From positions 79,180-123,950 of the forward strand of contig NVWF01000005.1 of the NCBI GenBank assembly GCA_002746155.1: DNA of 44,771 nucleotides, in the 5' to 3' direction. Position 1 is the stretch's first letter; each line of letters begins with the position of its first letter. The DNA comes from Gammaproteobacteria bacterium (GTDB lineage: Bacteria > Pseudomonadota > Gammaproteobacteria > Enterobacterales > GCA-2746155). A program made the position numbers and the translations under genes. The notes beneath the pieces are model-generated. The model had not been told where the DNA came from. It ran no database searches and saw only the letters and a list, made by a program, of their open reading frames with translations. Shown here in pieces: positions 10,327-20,588 of this stretch.

Positions 10327-11562
10327 TTGGGTAAGTCAACAGGGATGATGTTTGTGAATAAAAATGAAAAGAGCAGTAAGAAAGAACTCGCAATATTTGG
10401 GGCTAGACCATTATATAGCGAGCCTCTGCATGTTGGGTGCCCAAATATTGGAAATAAGGATGTGCTGTTTGAAAGGTTAAATGATATTCTTGAACGGAAA
10501 TGGCTAACTAATAATGGTAAGTATGTACAAGAGTTTGAGAGTGGAATACAGGTTATTACTGGAGCAAAACATTGTATAGCAATGACAAATGGTACTATAG
10601 CCTTAGAAATTCTTATTAGGGCCACTGGATTAACGGGGGAGGTTATTGTTCCATCTTTTACTTTTGCTGCAACACCACATGCACTGCAATGGCAGGGAAT
10701 TACCCCTATTTTTTGTGATCTAGATCCAGCTACACATAATATCGATGAGAAAAAAATAGAAGAGTTAATTACGCCAAAGACATCAGGTATTATTGGTGTG
10801 CATATCTGGGGACGCCCGTGTAATACTAAACAACTGTCGTCAATTGCAGAAAAACATAATTTAAAACTAATATATGATGCCGCTCATGCTTTTGGATGCT
10901 CGTTAAATGGAAAAATGATTGGGAATTTCGGTGAAGCAGAAATATTCAGTTTTCATGCTACAAAATTTTTAAACGCTTTCGAAGGTGGTGCTGTGGTCAC
11001 GAATAATAGCGAGCTAGCTGAGAAAATTCGTTTAATGAAAAATTTTGGATTTGGTCCAGGTTTTGATAACGTTGTACATGTTGGTACAAATGGAAAAATG
11101 ACTGAAGTCTCAGCTGCTATGGGCATTACATCATTAGAATCAATGAATGATTTTATTGCTGTGAATAAAAAGAACTATGAGTTTTATCAACGAGGATTAG
11201 CAGGTATTTCTGGCGTTAAATTGCTCTCATATTCTGAAAATGATAAAAACAACTATCAGTATGTTATTCTTGAAATTGATGCTGCTTTAGCAGGTCTATC
11301 AAGAGATGTGTTAATCAAAATATTACATGCTGATAATATTCTAGCTAGACGTTACTTTCATCCGGGATGTCATCGAATTGAGCCTTATAAGTCGTCTTCA
11401 CCTAATACCTATTTACGATTGACTGAAACGGAAGCTCTTACTAGAAAAGTACTTTGCTTACCAACAGGTACAGCTGTCTCAGAAATCGATATTTCTAGGA
11501 TATGTGATCAAATAAGGTTAGCGGTTGATTGTTCAGAAGATATCAAGAGAAGTATGTATTAA
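10327..11562 (+). CDS. DegT/DnrJ/EryC1/StrS family PLP aminotransferase
   Basis: KHCIAMTNGTIALEILIRATGLTGEVIVPSFTFAATPHAL, YDAAHAFGCSLNG, IFSFHATKFLNAFEGGAVVTN (PLP lysine), AAMGITSLESM. Confidence 0.9.
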   Translation: MGKSTGMMFVNKNEKSSKKELAIFGARPLYSEPLHVGCPNIGNKDVLFERLNDILERKWLTNNGKYVQEFESGIQVITGAKHCIAMTNGTIALEILIRATGLTGEVIVPSFTFAATPHALQWQGITPIFCDLDPATHNIDEKKIEELITPKTSGIIGVHIWGRPCNTKQLSSIAEKHNLKLIYDAAHAFGCSLNGKMIGNFGEAEIFSFHATKFLNAFEGGAVVTNNSELAEKIRLMKNFGFGPGFDNVVHVGTNGKMTEVSAAMGITSLESMNDFIAVNKKNYEFYQRGLAGISGVKLLSYSENDKNNYQYVILEIDAALAGLSRDVLIKILHADNILARRYFHPGCHRIEPYKSSSPNTYLRLTETEALTRKVLCLPTGTAVSEIDISRICDQIRLAVDCSEDIKRSMY

Positions 11563-11569
11563 AACTGTC

Positions 11570-12868
11570 ATGAAGCAAACTCTTTCTACGTACAAACAAA
11601 AAAAAATTCTTATTCTAGCAGCCGACTGTAATCCTGAGTGGCACTCGCTGCCTGCATTAGTTTTTAAATATGTTATAGAATTATCACAACATGTCGAAAT
11701 AACTTTAGTAACTCAAATTAGAAATAAAGCTAACATCGATAAACTAATATTGCAGAATATCGATATTGTATACATTGACACTGAAAAAGTTGCTGCGCCA
11801 ATATATAAATTATCTAATATATTTACAGGCGGTCCAAATTCTGGTCTAACTACGAAGGTTGCTTTTAGGTATCCTAGCTACATTTATTTTGAATGGGTTG
11901 TCTGGCGCCGTTTTAAGAAAGATATTAATGCTGAAAAATTTGATATTGTTCACCGGATGAGTCCAATGTCTCCAACAATTCCATGCCCTATTGCTAAATG
12001 GAATAAGACCATACCTACTATCATAGGACCTTTATTAAGTAGCCCAGCATGGCCAAAAGAATACAAAAGTGAAAAGATGGGAAAGCGAGAATGGTTATAT
12101 TATTTTCGAGATTTTCATCGAATACTTCCCTATTACCGATCAACTTATAAAAATTCTGCTGCGATTCTCGCAGGTTATCCCCACACTATTGCTGATTTGC
12201 CTAAAGCAGTACTGCCTAGAGTTATAGATTTTTCTGAAGGTGGAGTAGATCCTGAAGAATTTCCAATGCCAAACAAAATCATCCACAAAAAAATAACGAT
12301 TCTATTTGTAGGTCGTTTAGTTCCATATAAACTTCCTGAGGTATTGATCCATAGTTTTATTTCTAGTTTATTTTTACAACAACACAAACTAGTATTTGTT
12401 GGTGATGGACCTGAAAGGCTGCGTCTAGAGAAATTGGTTGAAGATAATAATCTTTCACACTGTATTGAATTTACTGGCACTATAAGTCAAAAGGAAGTTG
12501 GAGAGATTATGCGAAATTCAGAAATTTTTGCTTTCCCCTCAATTAGAGAACAAGGTGGTGGAGTTATTACTTTGGCAGCAATGTCATGTATGGCATTAGT
12601 TGTTGTTGATTATGGAGGTCCCTCCTATAGGGTTCCAAATGGAACAGGAATAAGAATACCTATGGATAATAAGGAAGGATTAATTATAAGCTTTTGCTCT
12701 GCTCTAGAGGATCTAATCAAAAATCCTGAAAAGATTCTATTATTTGGTAAAGCAGCTCGAAAATTTACTGAAGAACATTACTCATGGAGTGTTAAAGTAA
12801 AAAATACAATTAAGATTTATGATTGGGTTTTAGGTATTGAAGAAGATAAGCCTGTTTTTAGAAAATAA
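11570..12868 (+). CDS. glycosyltransferase family 4
   Basis: ORF open from 11525; ATG at 11570, just after the stop of the upstream gene, is the likelier start. TILFVGRLVPYKLPEVLIHSF, LVFVGDGPERLRLEKL, IFAFPSIREQGGGVITLAAMSC. Confidence 0.85.
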   Translation: MKQTLSTYKQKKILILAADCNPEWHSLPALVFKYVIELSQHVEITLVTQIRNKANIDKLILQNIDIVYIDTEKVAAPIYKLSNIFTGGPNSGLTTKVAFRYPSYIYFEWVVWRRFKKDINAEKFDIVHRMSPMSPTIPCPIAKWNKTIPTIIGPLLSSPAWPKEYKSEKMGKREWLYYFRDFHRILPYYRSTYKNSAAILAGYPHTIADLPKAVLPRVIDFSEGGVDPEEFPMPNKIIHKKITILFVGRLVPYKLPEVLIHSFISSLFLQQHKLVFVGDGPERLRLEKLVEDNNLSHCIEFTGTISQKEVGEIMRNSEIFAFPSIREQGGGVITLAAMSCMALVVVDYGGPSYRVPNGTGIRIPMDNKEGLIISFCSALEDLIKNPEKILLFGKAARKFTEEHYSWSVKVKNTIKIYDWVLGIEEDKPVFRK

Positions 12869-12991
12869 AATAGCTTTTCTTTTAGCGTTTATCAATTGAA
12901 TGTAACAAATACTAGTCTGGATTTTATTATTAGATTCGCATAACATACGACGAATTCGTGTAGAGAAACATAGAAATAATATTACTGATGT

Positions 12992-14131
12992 ATGGAGAAT
13001 GCTATTTATAATATTGCAATAATTGGTACTGGTTTTGTAGCCGATCTATATGTGAGGTCATTTAAAGCATCTCCAGAGGTTGAAATTGTCTGCGCGTTTG
13101 ATATTGATGCAGCTAGGCTTGTTAAATTTTGTGATTACTGGAAAATTAACAAAGCAAAAACTGTAGATGACTTATTATCAGATAAAAGAATATCTTTAAT
13201 TTTAAATCTAACCAATCCAGCATCACACTATGAAGTAAGTAAATATTGTCTTGAAGCAGGTAAACATGTTTATTCTGAGAAGCCATTAGCCCTAGAAATG
13301 AATCATGCTTATGAGCTATTTGAACTTGCAAAAGAAAATGATCTGATGATAGGTTCTGCACCTTGTAGCTTTTTAAGTGAAACTGCACAAACGCTTCGCT
13401 ATGCATTGGAAGCTAAAAAAGCAGGCAAACCTTATCTTATCTACGCAGAGTTAGATGATGACTTTATTTCTAAAGCTCCGTATAAAAAATGGAAAAGTGA
13501 GTCTGGTGCTCCTTGGCCTTACAAAGATGAATTTGAAGTAGGTTGTACAATTGAACATGCAGGATACTATTTAACTTGGTTGATGATGATCTTTGGAACT
13601 GTGGAAACTGTCGTTTCAGCGACTGCAAATTTAGTAGATAATTCATTAATTTCAGATAAAGTAGCTCCCGATTTTTCAACAGCGATTCTGTATTTTAAGT
13701 CTGGTGTAGTTGCTAGATTAACATGTAGCATTATTGCAACTCATGATCATAAAATACGAATTTTTTGTGAAAATGGAGTATTATCAGTGAAGGAATGTTG
13801 GAATAATACTTCATCAGTATTTTTTAAAAGTCGAAAGGTAATACGAAGAAGATTAATTAACAATCCGTTTTCAAAAAAAATAAAGTTACCTGGACCTACC
13901 CATCCTAAGGTTGGTAAGTTTGGCGCAGCTTCAATGAACTTCGCTCTAGGACCTGTAGATATGCTAAAGTCTATATCTGAGAATGGTACAACAAGAATGT
14001 CATCTAAATTTGCCTTGCATCTAAATGAGGTCACGCTTGCTATAAATAACCCGGGTAGGCAAGGGAAGACTCATACAATGAAAACAACTATGCCGAACAT
14101 AGAACCGATGCCATGGGCTAAGATCACTTGA
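12992..14131 (+). CDS. Gfo/Idh/MocA family NAD(P)-dependent oxidoreductase
   Basis: NIAIIGTGFVADLYVRSFKAS, HYEVSKYCLEAGKHVYSEKPLALEMNHAYEL (EKP motif). Confidence 0.9.
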   Translation: MENAIYNIAIIGTGFVADLYVRSFKASPEVEIVCAFDIDAARLVKFCDYWKINKAKTVDDLLSDKRISLILNLTNPASHYEVSKYCLEAGKHVYSEKPLALEMNHAYELFELAKENDLMIGSAPCSFLSETAQTLRYALEAKKAGKPYLIYAELDDDFISKAPYKKWKSESGAPWPYKDEFEVGCTIEHAGYYLTWLMMIFGTVETVVSATANLVDNSLISDKVAPDFSTAILYFKSGVVARLTCSIIATHDHKIRIFCENGVLSVKECWNNTSSVFFKSRKVIRRRLINNPFSKKIKLPGPTHPKVGKFGAASMNFALGPVDMLKSISENGTTRMSSKFALHLNEVTLAINNPGRQGKTHTMKTTMPNIEPMPWAKIT

Positions 14132-15078
14132 AAATTGCTATTACTGGGGCAGGTGGCTATATCGGTGAGTATCTTACTGAAGAAGTGCTCTCACGAGGAC
14201 ATGAGGTACTAGCACTAGCAAGAAGTTCTCTCGATAAAAATTGGCATAATAAGAAAAAATTCAATCTTGTTTTAATTGATTTACTATCAGCAGTTAATTT
14301 AGATGTTGAACTTCAGGGTATAGATCTAGTGATTCATTTAGCAGCTAGTATGAGCGGCGATAAGAAAACACAACATACACACACAATACAAATTACAAAG
14401 AACTTATTAGATGCTATGAATAAGAGCAATATAAGTAAGTTGATTTGTGTGAGTAGCCTTTCGGTGTTGGATTACACTCTTTTAAAACCAATGTCTACAA
14501 TAGATGAAAGAACAATAATAAATCAAATAAATGATGATCTTGGCTCTTATGCGTTAATGAAACGTGATCAAGAAATTATATGTCAACAATGGCAAAAGCA
14601 AGAAAACAGTTCTCTTGGTCTTGTTAGACCCGGAATCGTATACAGTGATAAAAAGTTGTCTACAGACCATGTTGGTTTTGTACGAAAAGATAAGTGTGTA
14701 GCAGTTAAACATAGTGGTGAAGTACCTGTTGTTCATGTTAAAAATGTCGTTACAGCTATTGTCTCGTTGGCAGAAAAAATGATGCAAAGTAGTAATTATT
14801 GTACAACTTTCCATTTAATTAATGATTGTCTACCTAACCAGAAAAAATACATTGATTCACTGAAATCAATAGGAAAACTTAAATATGTTGTGTCTATAGA
14901 TTGGAGATTTTTTTCAATACTTACATCAACTATTCGTTATCTCTTTTTAACATTTGGCAAAAAGCATCTGATACCAGATAGTTTCAAGCGAAATAGTGTT
15001 GCAGCAAGATTCTCACCATTTAATTTTGATAACGAAGAGACGAAAAAGCTCTTGGACTGGAAACCTATATCTGAATGA
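14128..15078 (+). CDS. NAD-dependent epimerase/dehydratase (extended SDR)
   Basis: MKIAITGAGGYIGEYLTEEVLSRGHEV, LVIHLAASMSG, YALMKRDQE (YxxxK); TTG start overlapping the upstream TGA by 4 bp. Confidence 0.85.
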   Translation: MKIAITGAGGYIGEYLTEEVLSRGHEVLALARSSLDKNWHNKKKFNLVLIDLLSAVNLDVELQGIDLVIHLAASMSGDKKTQHTHTIQITKNLLDAMNKSNISKLICVSSLSVLDYTLLKPMSTIDERTIINQINDDLGSYALMKRDQEIICQQWQKQENSSLGLVRPGIVYSDKKLSTDHVGFVRKDKCVAVKHSGEVPVVHVKNVVTAIVSLAEKMMQSSNYCTTFHLINDCLPNQKKYIDSLKSIGKLKYVVSIDWRFFSILTSTIRYLFLTFGKKHLIPDSFKRNSVAARFSPFNFDNEETKKLLDWKPISE

Positions 15079-15130
15079 ATAGTAAATTATTTAACTACGA
15101 CTATAAATTTGTAACTATGGGAAGACAATT

Positions 15131-16345
15131 GTGCGTTTAGCTTATTTTACTAATACATATCCTAGAGCTACGGATACCTTTATCCGCAATGAGGTACTCG
15201 GTTTACGAAAAAGAGGGATTGACGTAATAACATACTCTGTTCGCAAAACGGGGAGTGAGCATGATATTGATGCAGACGTTGTGAGTGAAAAACAAAATAC
15301 ACGATATATTCTGCCTTTTAAAATATTCCCTTTGATAGCACTGACTTTTACAAAATTTATATTTATGCCTGTTTGTTTTACCAAAACATTATTATTAGCA
15401 ATAAAAACTTCAAGGCCAGGTATTAAAGGTCATTTTTTACAAATCATTTATTTTCTTGAGGCTGTAGTATTAGCTAAACATATTCTAGATGACGAAATAG
15501 AGCATGTCCATAATCATTTAGGAGATAATAGCGGAACTGTTGCTTTACTTGCTGCCAGTTTAGCTTCCATTCCTTTTAGTATTAGTATTCACGGACCGCA
15601 TATCTTTTTTGATGGGCTACACTGGGCTTTAGATGTTAAAACAAAATATGCAAAATTTATTTCTTGCATAGGGTATTTTTGTAAAAGCCAAATGATGCTT
15701 TACTCTGAAAAAGAGTATTGGTCAAAGTTTAAAATTATCCGGTGTGGTGTTGATCTTAAACAATTTGAATACAGGGAGCCAACTAATAAAGCCAGAAAGA
15801 TCTTATATGTTGGAAGATTATCAGCCGAAAAGGGTATTCCTATTCTCTTTGATAGTATTTCGAAACTAAAAAATCAAAATTATGACATTGAGTTGACACT
15901 GCTTGGAGATGGTGATGATCGAGCTTACTTGGAAAACCTTAGTCGAGAGAAAAATCTTGATAGTTCAATAAGGTTTGCTGGTTTTGTAAGCCATGAAGAA
16001 ATAGCCAAATCATTGAGAGATAGTGATATATTTGTTTTGCCTAGCTTTGCAGAAGGGATACCAGTGGCATTAATGGAAGCTATGGCTATTGGTATACCAG
16101 TAATTGCTACTGCAGTAGGAGGAGTTACCGAACTAGTTGTTGATCAGGAAACAGGGCTTGTGGTTTCTCCAGCTGATCCTGATAGTTTAGCTAATGCAAT
16201 AACAAGGTATGTTGATAGCCCTGATCTTTGTAAGTCCATTTCAACAAAAGCAAGAAATAAAGTTGCAGAAGAATTCAATATTGATAATCAGATTGATTTA
16301 TTAGAAGGTTATTTTTTAGAACCAAACTCTGAAAATAAAAATTAA
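15131..16345 (+). CDS. glycosyltransferase family 4
   Basis: GTG start; FTNTYPRATDTFIRNEVLGLRKRGIDV, HVHNHLGDNSGTVALLAA, KILYVGRLSAEKGIPILFDSI, FVLPSFAEGIPVALMEAMAIGIPVIATAVGGVTELV. Confidence 0.92.
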   Translation: MRLAYFTNTYPRATDTFIRNEVLGLRKRGIDVITYSVRKTGSEHDIDADVVSEKQNTRYILPFKIFPLIALTFTKFIFMPVCFTKTLLLAIKTSRPGIKGHFLQIIYFLEAVVLAKHILDDEIEHVHNHLGDNSGTVALLAASLASIPFSISIHGPHIFFDGLHWALDVKTKYAKFISCIGYFCKSQMMLYSEKEYWSKFKIIRCGVDLKQFEYREPTNKARKILYVGRLSAEKGIPILFDSISKLKNQNYDIELTLLGDGDDRAYLENLSREKNLDSSIRFAGFVSHEEIAKSLRDSDIFVLPSFAEGIPVALMEAMAIGIPVIATAVGGVTELVVDQETGLVVSPADPDSLANAITRYVDSPDLCKSISTKARNKVAEEFNIDNQIDLLEGYFLEPNSENKN

Positions 16346-16365
16346 TTTAAAATACTATTTCCTCT

Positions 16366-18525
16366 TTAAGGGTCAAGAAAGGCAATAGTAGGTTCATGGA
16401 TGCCCTTCTTAATAAGAATATTTTTATCCGAAATAGGTTTCCACTTTAAGTCTGTTTCTGCTTGCTCGGTATCAAAACCAGAAATCTGTTTTCTACAATT
16501 CCAATCATGTAATGATGGAATCCTGCTTTTATCCGGATGACCTACAATTACTTTAATGATCCATTTGAACATATCCATAAAATAAAGCTTATAAGTATTA
16601 GATGAGGATGTAACAATCTTACTCCCAAGAATTCTTTCTACTTCTTGGACATATTCCTTGGCACTAATACATGATGGTGATGATAAATTATATGTTTTTC
16701 CATCAATTCCTTTAGCATCAATTGCTAGAGCCATGGCTTTCGCTACGTCGTCAACTAATATGATAGGAATTTTATTTGACCCCGTACCCCAATAGGCACA
16801 ATGTCCTAGATCAAACCAACTAGCAACTCCTACATGTGTTACAGGTCCTCCAACGCCTAAAACGATTGCAGGCCTTAAAATAACAATAGGAAATTTTTCT
16901 TTGAGATAAAGGTCATTAAGCCTTGTTTCTGTAATTGCTTTACTATGGGCATAGTTATTTCTTCGTTTAATTTTTCTATCAACACTATCTATTTCTCTTA
17001 TTGCAGTAGATTTTGATAAATTTAATGAATCAATTGTGCCTGCATAAATAAAACGCTTGATATTATGCTTTTGACATAGCCGAGCAAACTTGATAGTAGG
17101 GTCTGAATCTGCTTTCAAATAGCCGCTCAGACTAGTTGAATGAGCTACGGCTAAATGGATAACTACTTCAATTCCGTATAGGGCATCCTCAATTATTGAT
17201 TCATTCCTATAATCACCAAGCATAAGTTCAGTATTTTTACTAATAGCAACGCCAACTAACGAAGACGCATTTCTTATTAATGCTCTTACAGTTATATTTT
17301 TTTCTTGCAACTCCATGAGCAATTTCTTACCAATAAAACCAGTAGCGCCTACAATTAGCACCTTCGCATCAAGGATAGGTTTGGATACAGTTGTTGGAGT
17401 GGTTGGCATATTTTCTGATGAGATGGTGACAGGCATTTTTGTTTGAATCGATTCAACAACTTTTGCTATACTAATAGCAAATTCAATACTAGAGTTGTTA
17501 CAAGGTGAATTTTGAAAAATGTGCTCATAGCAATTATCAATACTATTAAGAACACTTGTTTCAAACGGCCCTCCCGTTGATAAATTATTGAACTTTGAAG
17601 TTGCATAACTAAAATAAGTTTTCATTGCCTGTTTTATTCTTGCAAGACCAGCCCTTGTGTTGACATGAAGCCGTTCGCTGTCATACATTCGGCCTGTTGG
17701 TAGCTCACTGTAAAACACATCATTCTCAATATCAGCTTTGGCAATTCCAAATGTTCCCTCAACTTCTACAAAATGTTGTTCATAACCCATATCAAAAGAG
17801 GTATCTATTGTTATTAATGTTTGACCAGATTTAGCAGAAATACTCCAACTTTGATGAAAAACTGTACCCGTGGGCAAAATCTTGGATCTATTTGTTACGA
17901 CTTCTAGGATCTCTGTTTGTCCTACGATAGCTAATAATTCAGAAACTGCATGTGAGCCAGTTTCAAAAAGAATATTCTCAGGTTTTCTTAACATCCAGAG
18001 ATCAAAAGGACCAGATGTAATTTGAGGTAAAGTTTTTTTCCAAACAATGCGAATCGTTTTAATTGGTCCCAACCCGCCTTTTTTGAGTAGTTTAGTTAAT
18101 TGTAGATAGGGTCTTGAAAAAATAAAGTTATGACTAACTGCTACAGCTACATTCTTTTCTTCTGCAACCTGAGATAGTTCTATTGCTTGGTCTAAATCGA
18201 CGGTAACAGGTTTTTCAAAAATAACATTACAACCTGCGTTGATAATAGCTTTTCCTAAAACATAATGGCTATCAGGTTGAGTTAAGACATGTATAACATC
18301 AAGATCAGCTTCTTCAAGCATTTTATTTAGAGAAGTATAAATTTTTATAGTATTGGAGTTTTGTACTAACTGACTGGCTGCTTGTTCATTTAAGTCACAT
18401 ACTGCAACAAGATCCACATTGTTTTTTCTTTGAATTGCTCGTAGATGGTGTTTAGAAATAAAACCGGCGCCAAGAATTGCGGCTCTCAAATTAGGGTTAG
18501 CCATAAAGTGTCTACTTATACTCAA
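16366..18525 (-). CDS. fused Gfo/Idh/MocA oxidoreductase - NAD-dependent epimerase/dehydratase
   Basis: N-half: RAAILGAGFISKHHLRAIQ, AGCNVIFEKPVTVDLDQA; C-half: AKVLIVGATGFIGKKLLMELQEK, VVIHLAVAH, YAHSKAITE; uninterrupted 719-aa frame. Confidence 0.9.
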   Translation of the reverse strand: MSISRHFMANPNLRAAILGAGFISKHHLRAIQRKNNVDLVAVCDLNEQAASQLVQNSNTIKIYTSLNKMLEEADLDVIHVLTQPDSHYVLGKAIINAGCNVIFEKPVTVDLDQAIELSQVAEEKNVAVAVSHNFIFSRPYLQLTKLLKKGGLGPIKTIRIVWKKTLPQITSGPFDLWMLRKPENILFETGSHAVSELLAIVGQTEILEVVTNRSKILPTGTVFHQSWSISAKSGQTLITIDTSFDMGYEQHFVEVEGTFGIAKADIENDVFYSELPTGRMYDSERLHVNTRAGLARIKQAMKTYFSYATSKFNNLSTGGPFETSVLNSIDNCYEHIFQNSPCNNSSIEFAISIAKVVESIQTKMPVTISSENMPTTPTTVSKPILDAKVLIVGATGFIGKKLLMELQEKNITVRALIRNASSLVGVAISKNTELMLGDYRNESIIEDALYGIEVVIHLAVAHSTSLSGYLKADSDPTIKFARLCQKHNIKRFIYAGTIDSLNLSKSTAIREIDSVDRKIKRRNNYAHSKAITETRLNDLYLKEKFPIVILRPAIVLGVGGPVTHVGVASWFDLGHCAYWGTGSNKIPIILVDDVAKAMALAIDAKGIDGKTYNLSSPSCISAKEYVQEVERILGSKIVTSSSNTYKLYFMDMFKWIIKVIVGHPDKSRIPSLHDWNCRKQISGFDTEQAETDLKWKPISDKNILIKKGIHEPTIAFLDP

Positions 18526-19510
18526 TTAGTTGATGTTGCTTGGATAATAAATGATTTTTCCAAAATTCGATTGTTCCAAAAAATTCAGGTATTTTTCCGA
18601 TCATTATAAGAGCCCCATATAATATTGCAACTCGAAAGCTATCACTTTCTCCAATCCGAAAAAAAATTATTTTTATCATCATCATCATATAAAAAGCTAG
18701 AATAACAAATGAAATATATGGGTTAACAAATAAAGTAATTGTAAAAGTAATTGGAACAATTCCACCCCATAAATAAACACTTCTTAGTTCTCTACGAAAA
18801 TATTTTTCAGGACCACTAGAATGCAAATAATTAATATTTGCAAAACCATGGCCACCACGTTTTGAACGTCGAAGCCATTGTTTTAAACTCAAGATATTAG
18901 CGTCATGGTAACTCATAGACTGATCTAATCGATAAACCTTATACCCCTGAGCTCTTATTCTTATGCATATATCATCGTCTTCTGCTGCAATTATCTTTTC
19001 AGAAAATCCATTCACTTCTTTAAAAACGTTAACTTTTACACACATGTCACCAAGAACAGCAAGAGTTTCTCCAACAGGGGTATTCCATTCAATATCTATT
19101 AAAGTATTATAAAGGGATTTATTAGGAAACTTTTCATTTCGTCTTCCACTTACTATCGCAACATTATCACTTTGAGAGAGAGCGTGAACGGCAGCAGATG
19201 CCCAACCTTGTATAAGTTCACAATCACCATCCATGAATTGAACAAATTCAATCTGAGGATTTGACTCAGTTAAGTATTTAAATCCAGCATTTCTTGCCCT
19301 TGCAGCTGTAAATGGTATGCTTAAATCTAACTCGACAACTGAAAAACCATAAGATTCTGCTAACTCAACGCTATGATCTGTTGAGCCAGAATCTACGTAG
19401 ACTAGGGAGCTTTGAGGACACAACTTTTCAATAGCTTTAAAGCCAGACGTTAATCGTTCTCCTTCATTCCTACCAATTATGACAAATCCAAGCTTTTTAA
19501 ATTTACACAT
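18512..19510 (-). CDS. glycosyltransferase family 2 with C-terminal membrane segments
   Basis: GFVIIGRNEGERL, LVYVDSGSTDHSVELA, ARNAGFKYL, FMDGDCEL, AAEDDDICIRIRAQGY; hydrophobic C-terminus. Confidence 0.88.
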   Translation of the reverse strand: MCKFKKLGFVIIGRNEGERLTSGFKAIEKLCPQSSLVYVDSGSTDHSVELAESYGFSVVELDLSIPFTAARARNAGFKYLTESNPQIEFVQFMDGDCELIQGWASAAVHALSQSDNVAIVSGRRNEKFPNKSLYNTLIDIEWNTPVGETLAVLGDMCVKVNVFKEVNGFSEKIIAAEDDDICIRIRAQGYKVYRLDQSMSYHDANILSLKQWLRRSKRGGHGFANINYLHSSGPEKYFRRELRSVYLWGGIVPITFTITLFVNPYISFVILAFYMMMMIKIIFFRIGESDSFRVAILYGALIMIGKIPEFFGTIEFWKNHLLSKQHQLIEYK

Positions 19511-19785
19511 ATATTTTTTATGACCTGATTTTTCCTGTTATATTACAACACAGTCAGATCCTATCATAGTAATTGAAAGTTCTGATCATTATAATTAATA
19601 AAAATCCAGTGTTCCGAAGAAAACAACTATCAGTTTAAATAATCGAAATATGCAAACAAAAAATAGAAAGAATAACGAGACTTTAGTTTGAAAAACAGGC
19701 CATAATTAGGCAGTTCTTAGTGAACCACTCTTTATGAAAATAGTGGAACGCTTTTGGATGCAATTTAATATAAAGAGTTAGAAAT

Positions 19786-20298
19786 ATGAATCCGAATGAA
19801 TTCTGCAAGGTTATTTCGTCAGATACCCCTGACTGGTCTAGAGAGAGTATTCGTTGTTTTTGGGATCCAGGCAGAAAGTTACTTCGTTCTATACGTCGTT
19901 TTCAGTCATGTCAGACTAGAAAAGGAATATTTTGGAAAATTGCTCAAAGATATTGGGTAGTAGTGCATTGGTTTTGGTCATTAATGACACAATGTGAAAT
20001 ACATTTAAACTGCCAAATTGATGGTGGCTTATTATTGCCTCATCCTACGGGAATTATAATACACCCAGATAGTCGTATTGGTGCTAATTGTTTAATATTT
20101 CATCAAGTAACCCTTGCAGGAAAAGTAACTTTAGATGGTCATGTAGATATCGGAACTGGTGCAAAATTGAAAGGCCCGATAACTGTTGGTAATCATGTTC
20201 AGATTGGCTTTAATGCGGTTGTGACTAAGAATATACCAGATAACTGTGTTGTGGTTGGCATACCTGCGAGAATAGTTTCTGTTAAAAGTGATGAATAA
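19786..20298 (+). CDS. serine O-acetyltransferase-like hexapeptide-repeat acyltransferase
   Basis: LLLPHPTGIIIHPDSRIGANCLIFHQVTLAGKVTLDGHVDIGTGAKLKGPITVGNHVQIGFNAVVTKNIPDNCVVVGIPARIV: left-handed beta-helix hexapeptides. Confidence 0.88.
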   Translation: MNPNEFCKVISSDTPDWSRESIRCFWDPGRKLLRSIRRFQSCQTRKGIFWKIAQRYWVVVHWFWSLMTQCEIHLNCQIDGGLLLPHPTGIIIHPDSRIGANCLIFHQVTLAGKVTLDGHVDIGTGAKLKGPITVGNHVQIGFNAVVTKNIPDNCVVVGIPARIVSVKSDE

Positions 20299-20588
20299 AT
20301 GATTGTTATTGAGTTGGTATTTGTAGCCCCATCAATAAATCCATAATGTGTCGAGCAGCCATTGAACAGCAGGTTAATTCTCCTATGACTGTTCCATTTA
20401 ATTTAGAACTATTCGATAAATAGTAACTTCTTGCCATTTATAACGTTATGGAATACAGTTCATTTTGAATAAGATAAACTAGATAATATAAAAAGAATTT
20501 TCATAGGCTAACTCGCTATTCTCTTCACGTTTTATCCTAATCACGGTTGTTGAGAAGACACAATTATACAAAATACTGGAGCTCCTTA

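Noticed and set aside
20547-20588. Upstream TTG start of the NRPS ORF (MLRRHNYTKYWSSL)
   Set aside because: Not formyltransferase-like; ATG at 20589 with a GGAG upstream is a better start
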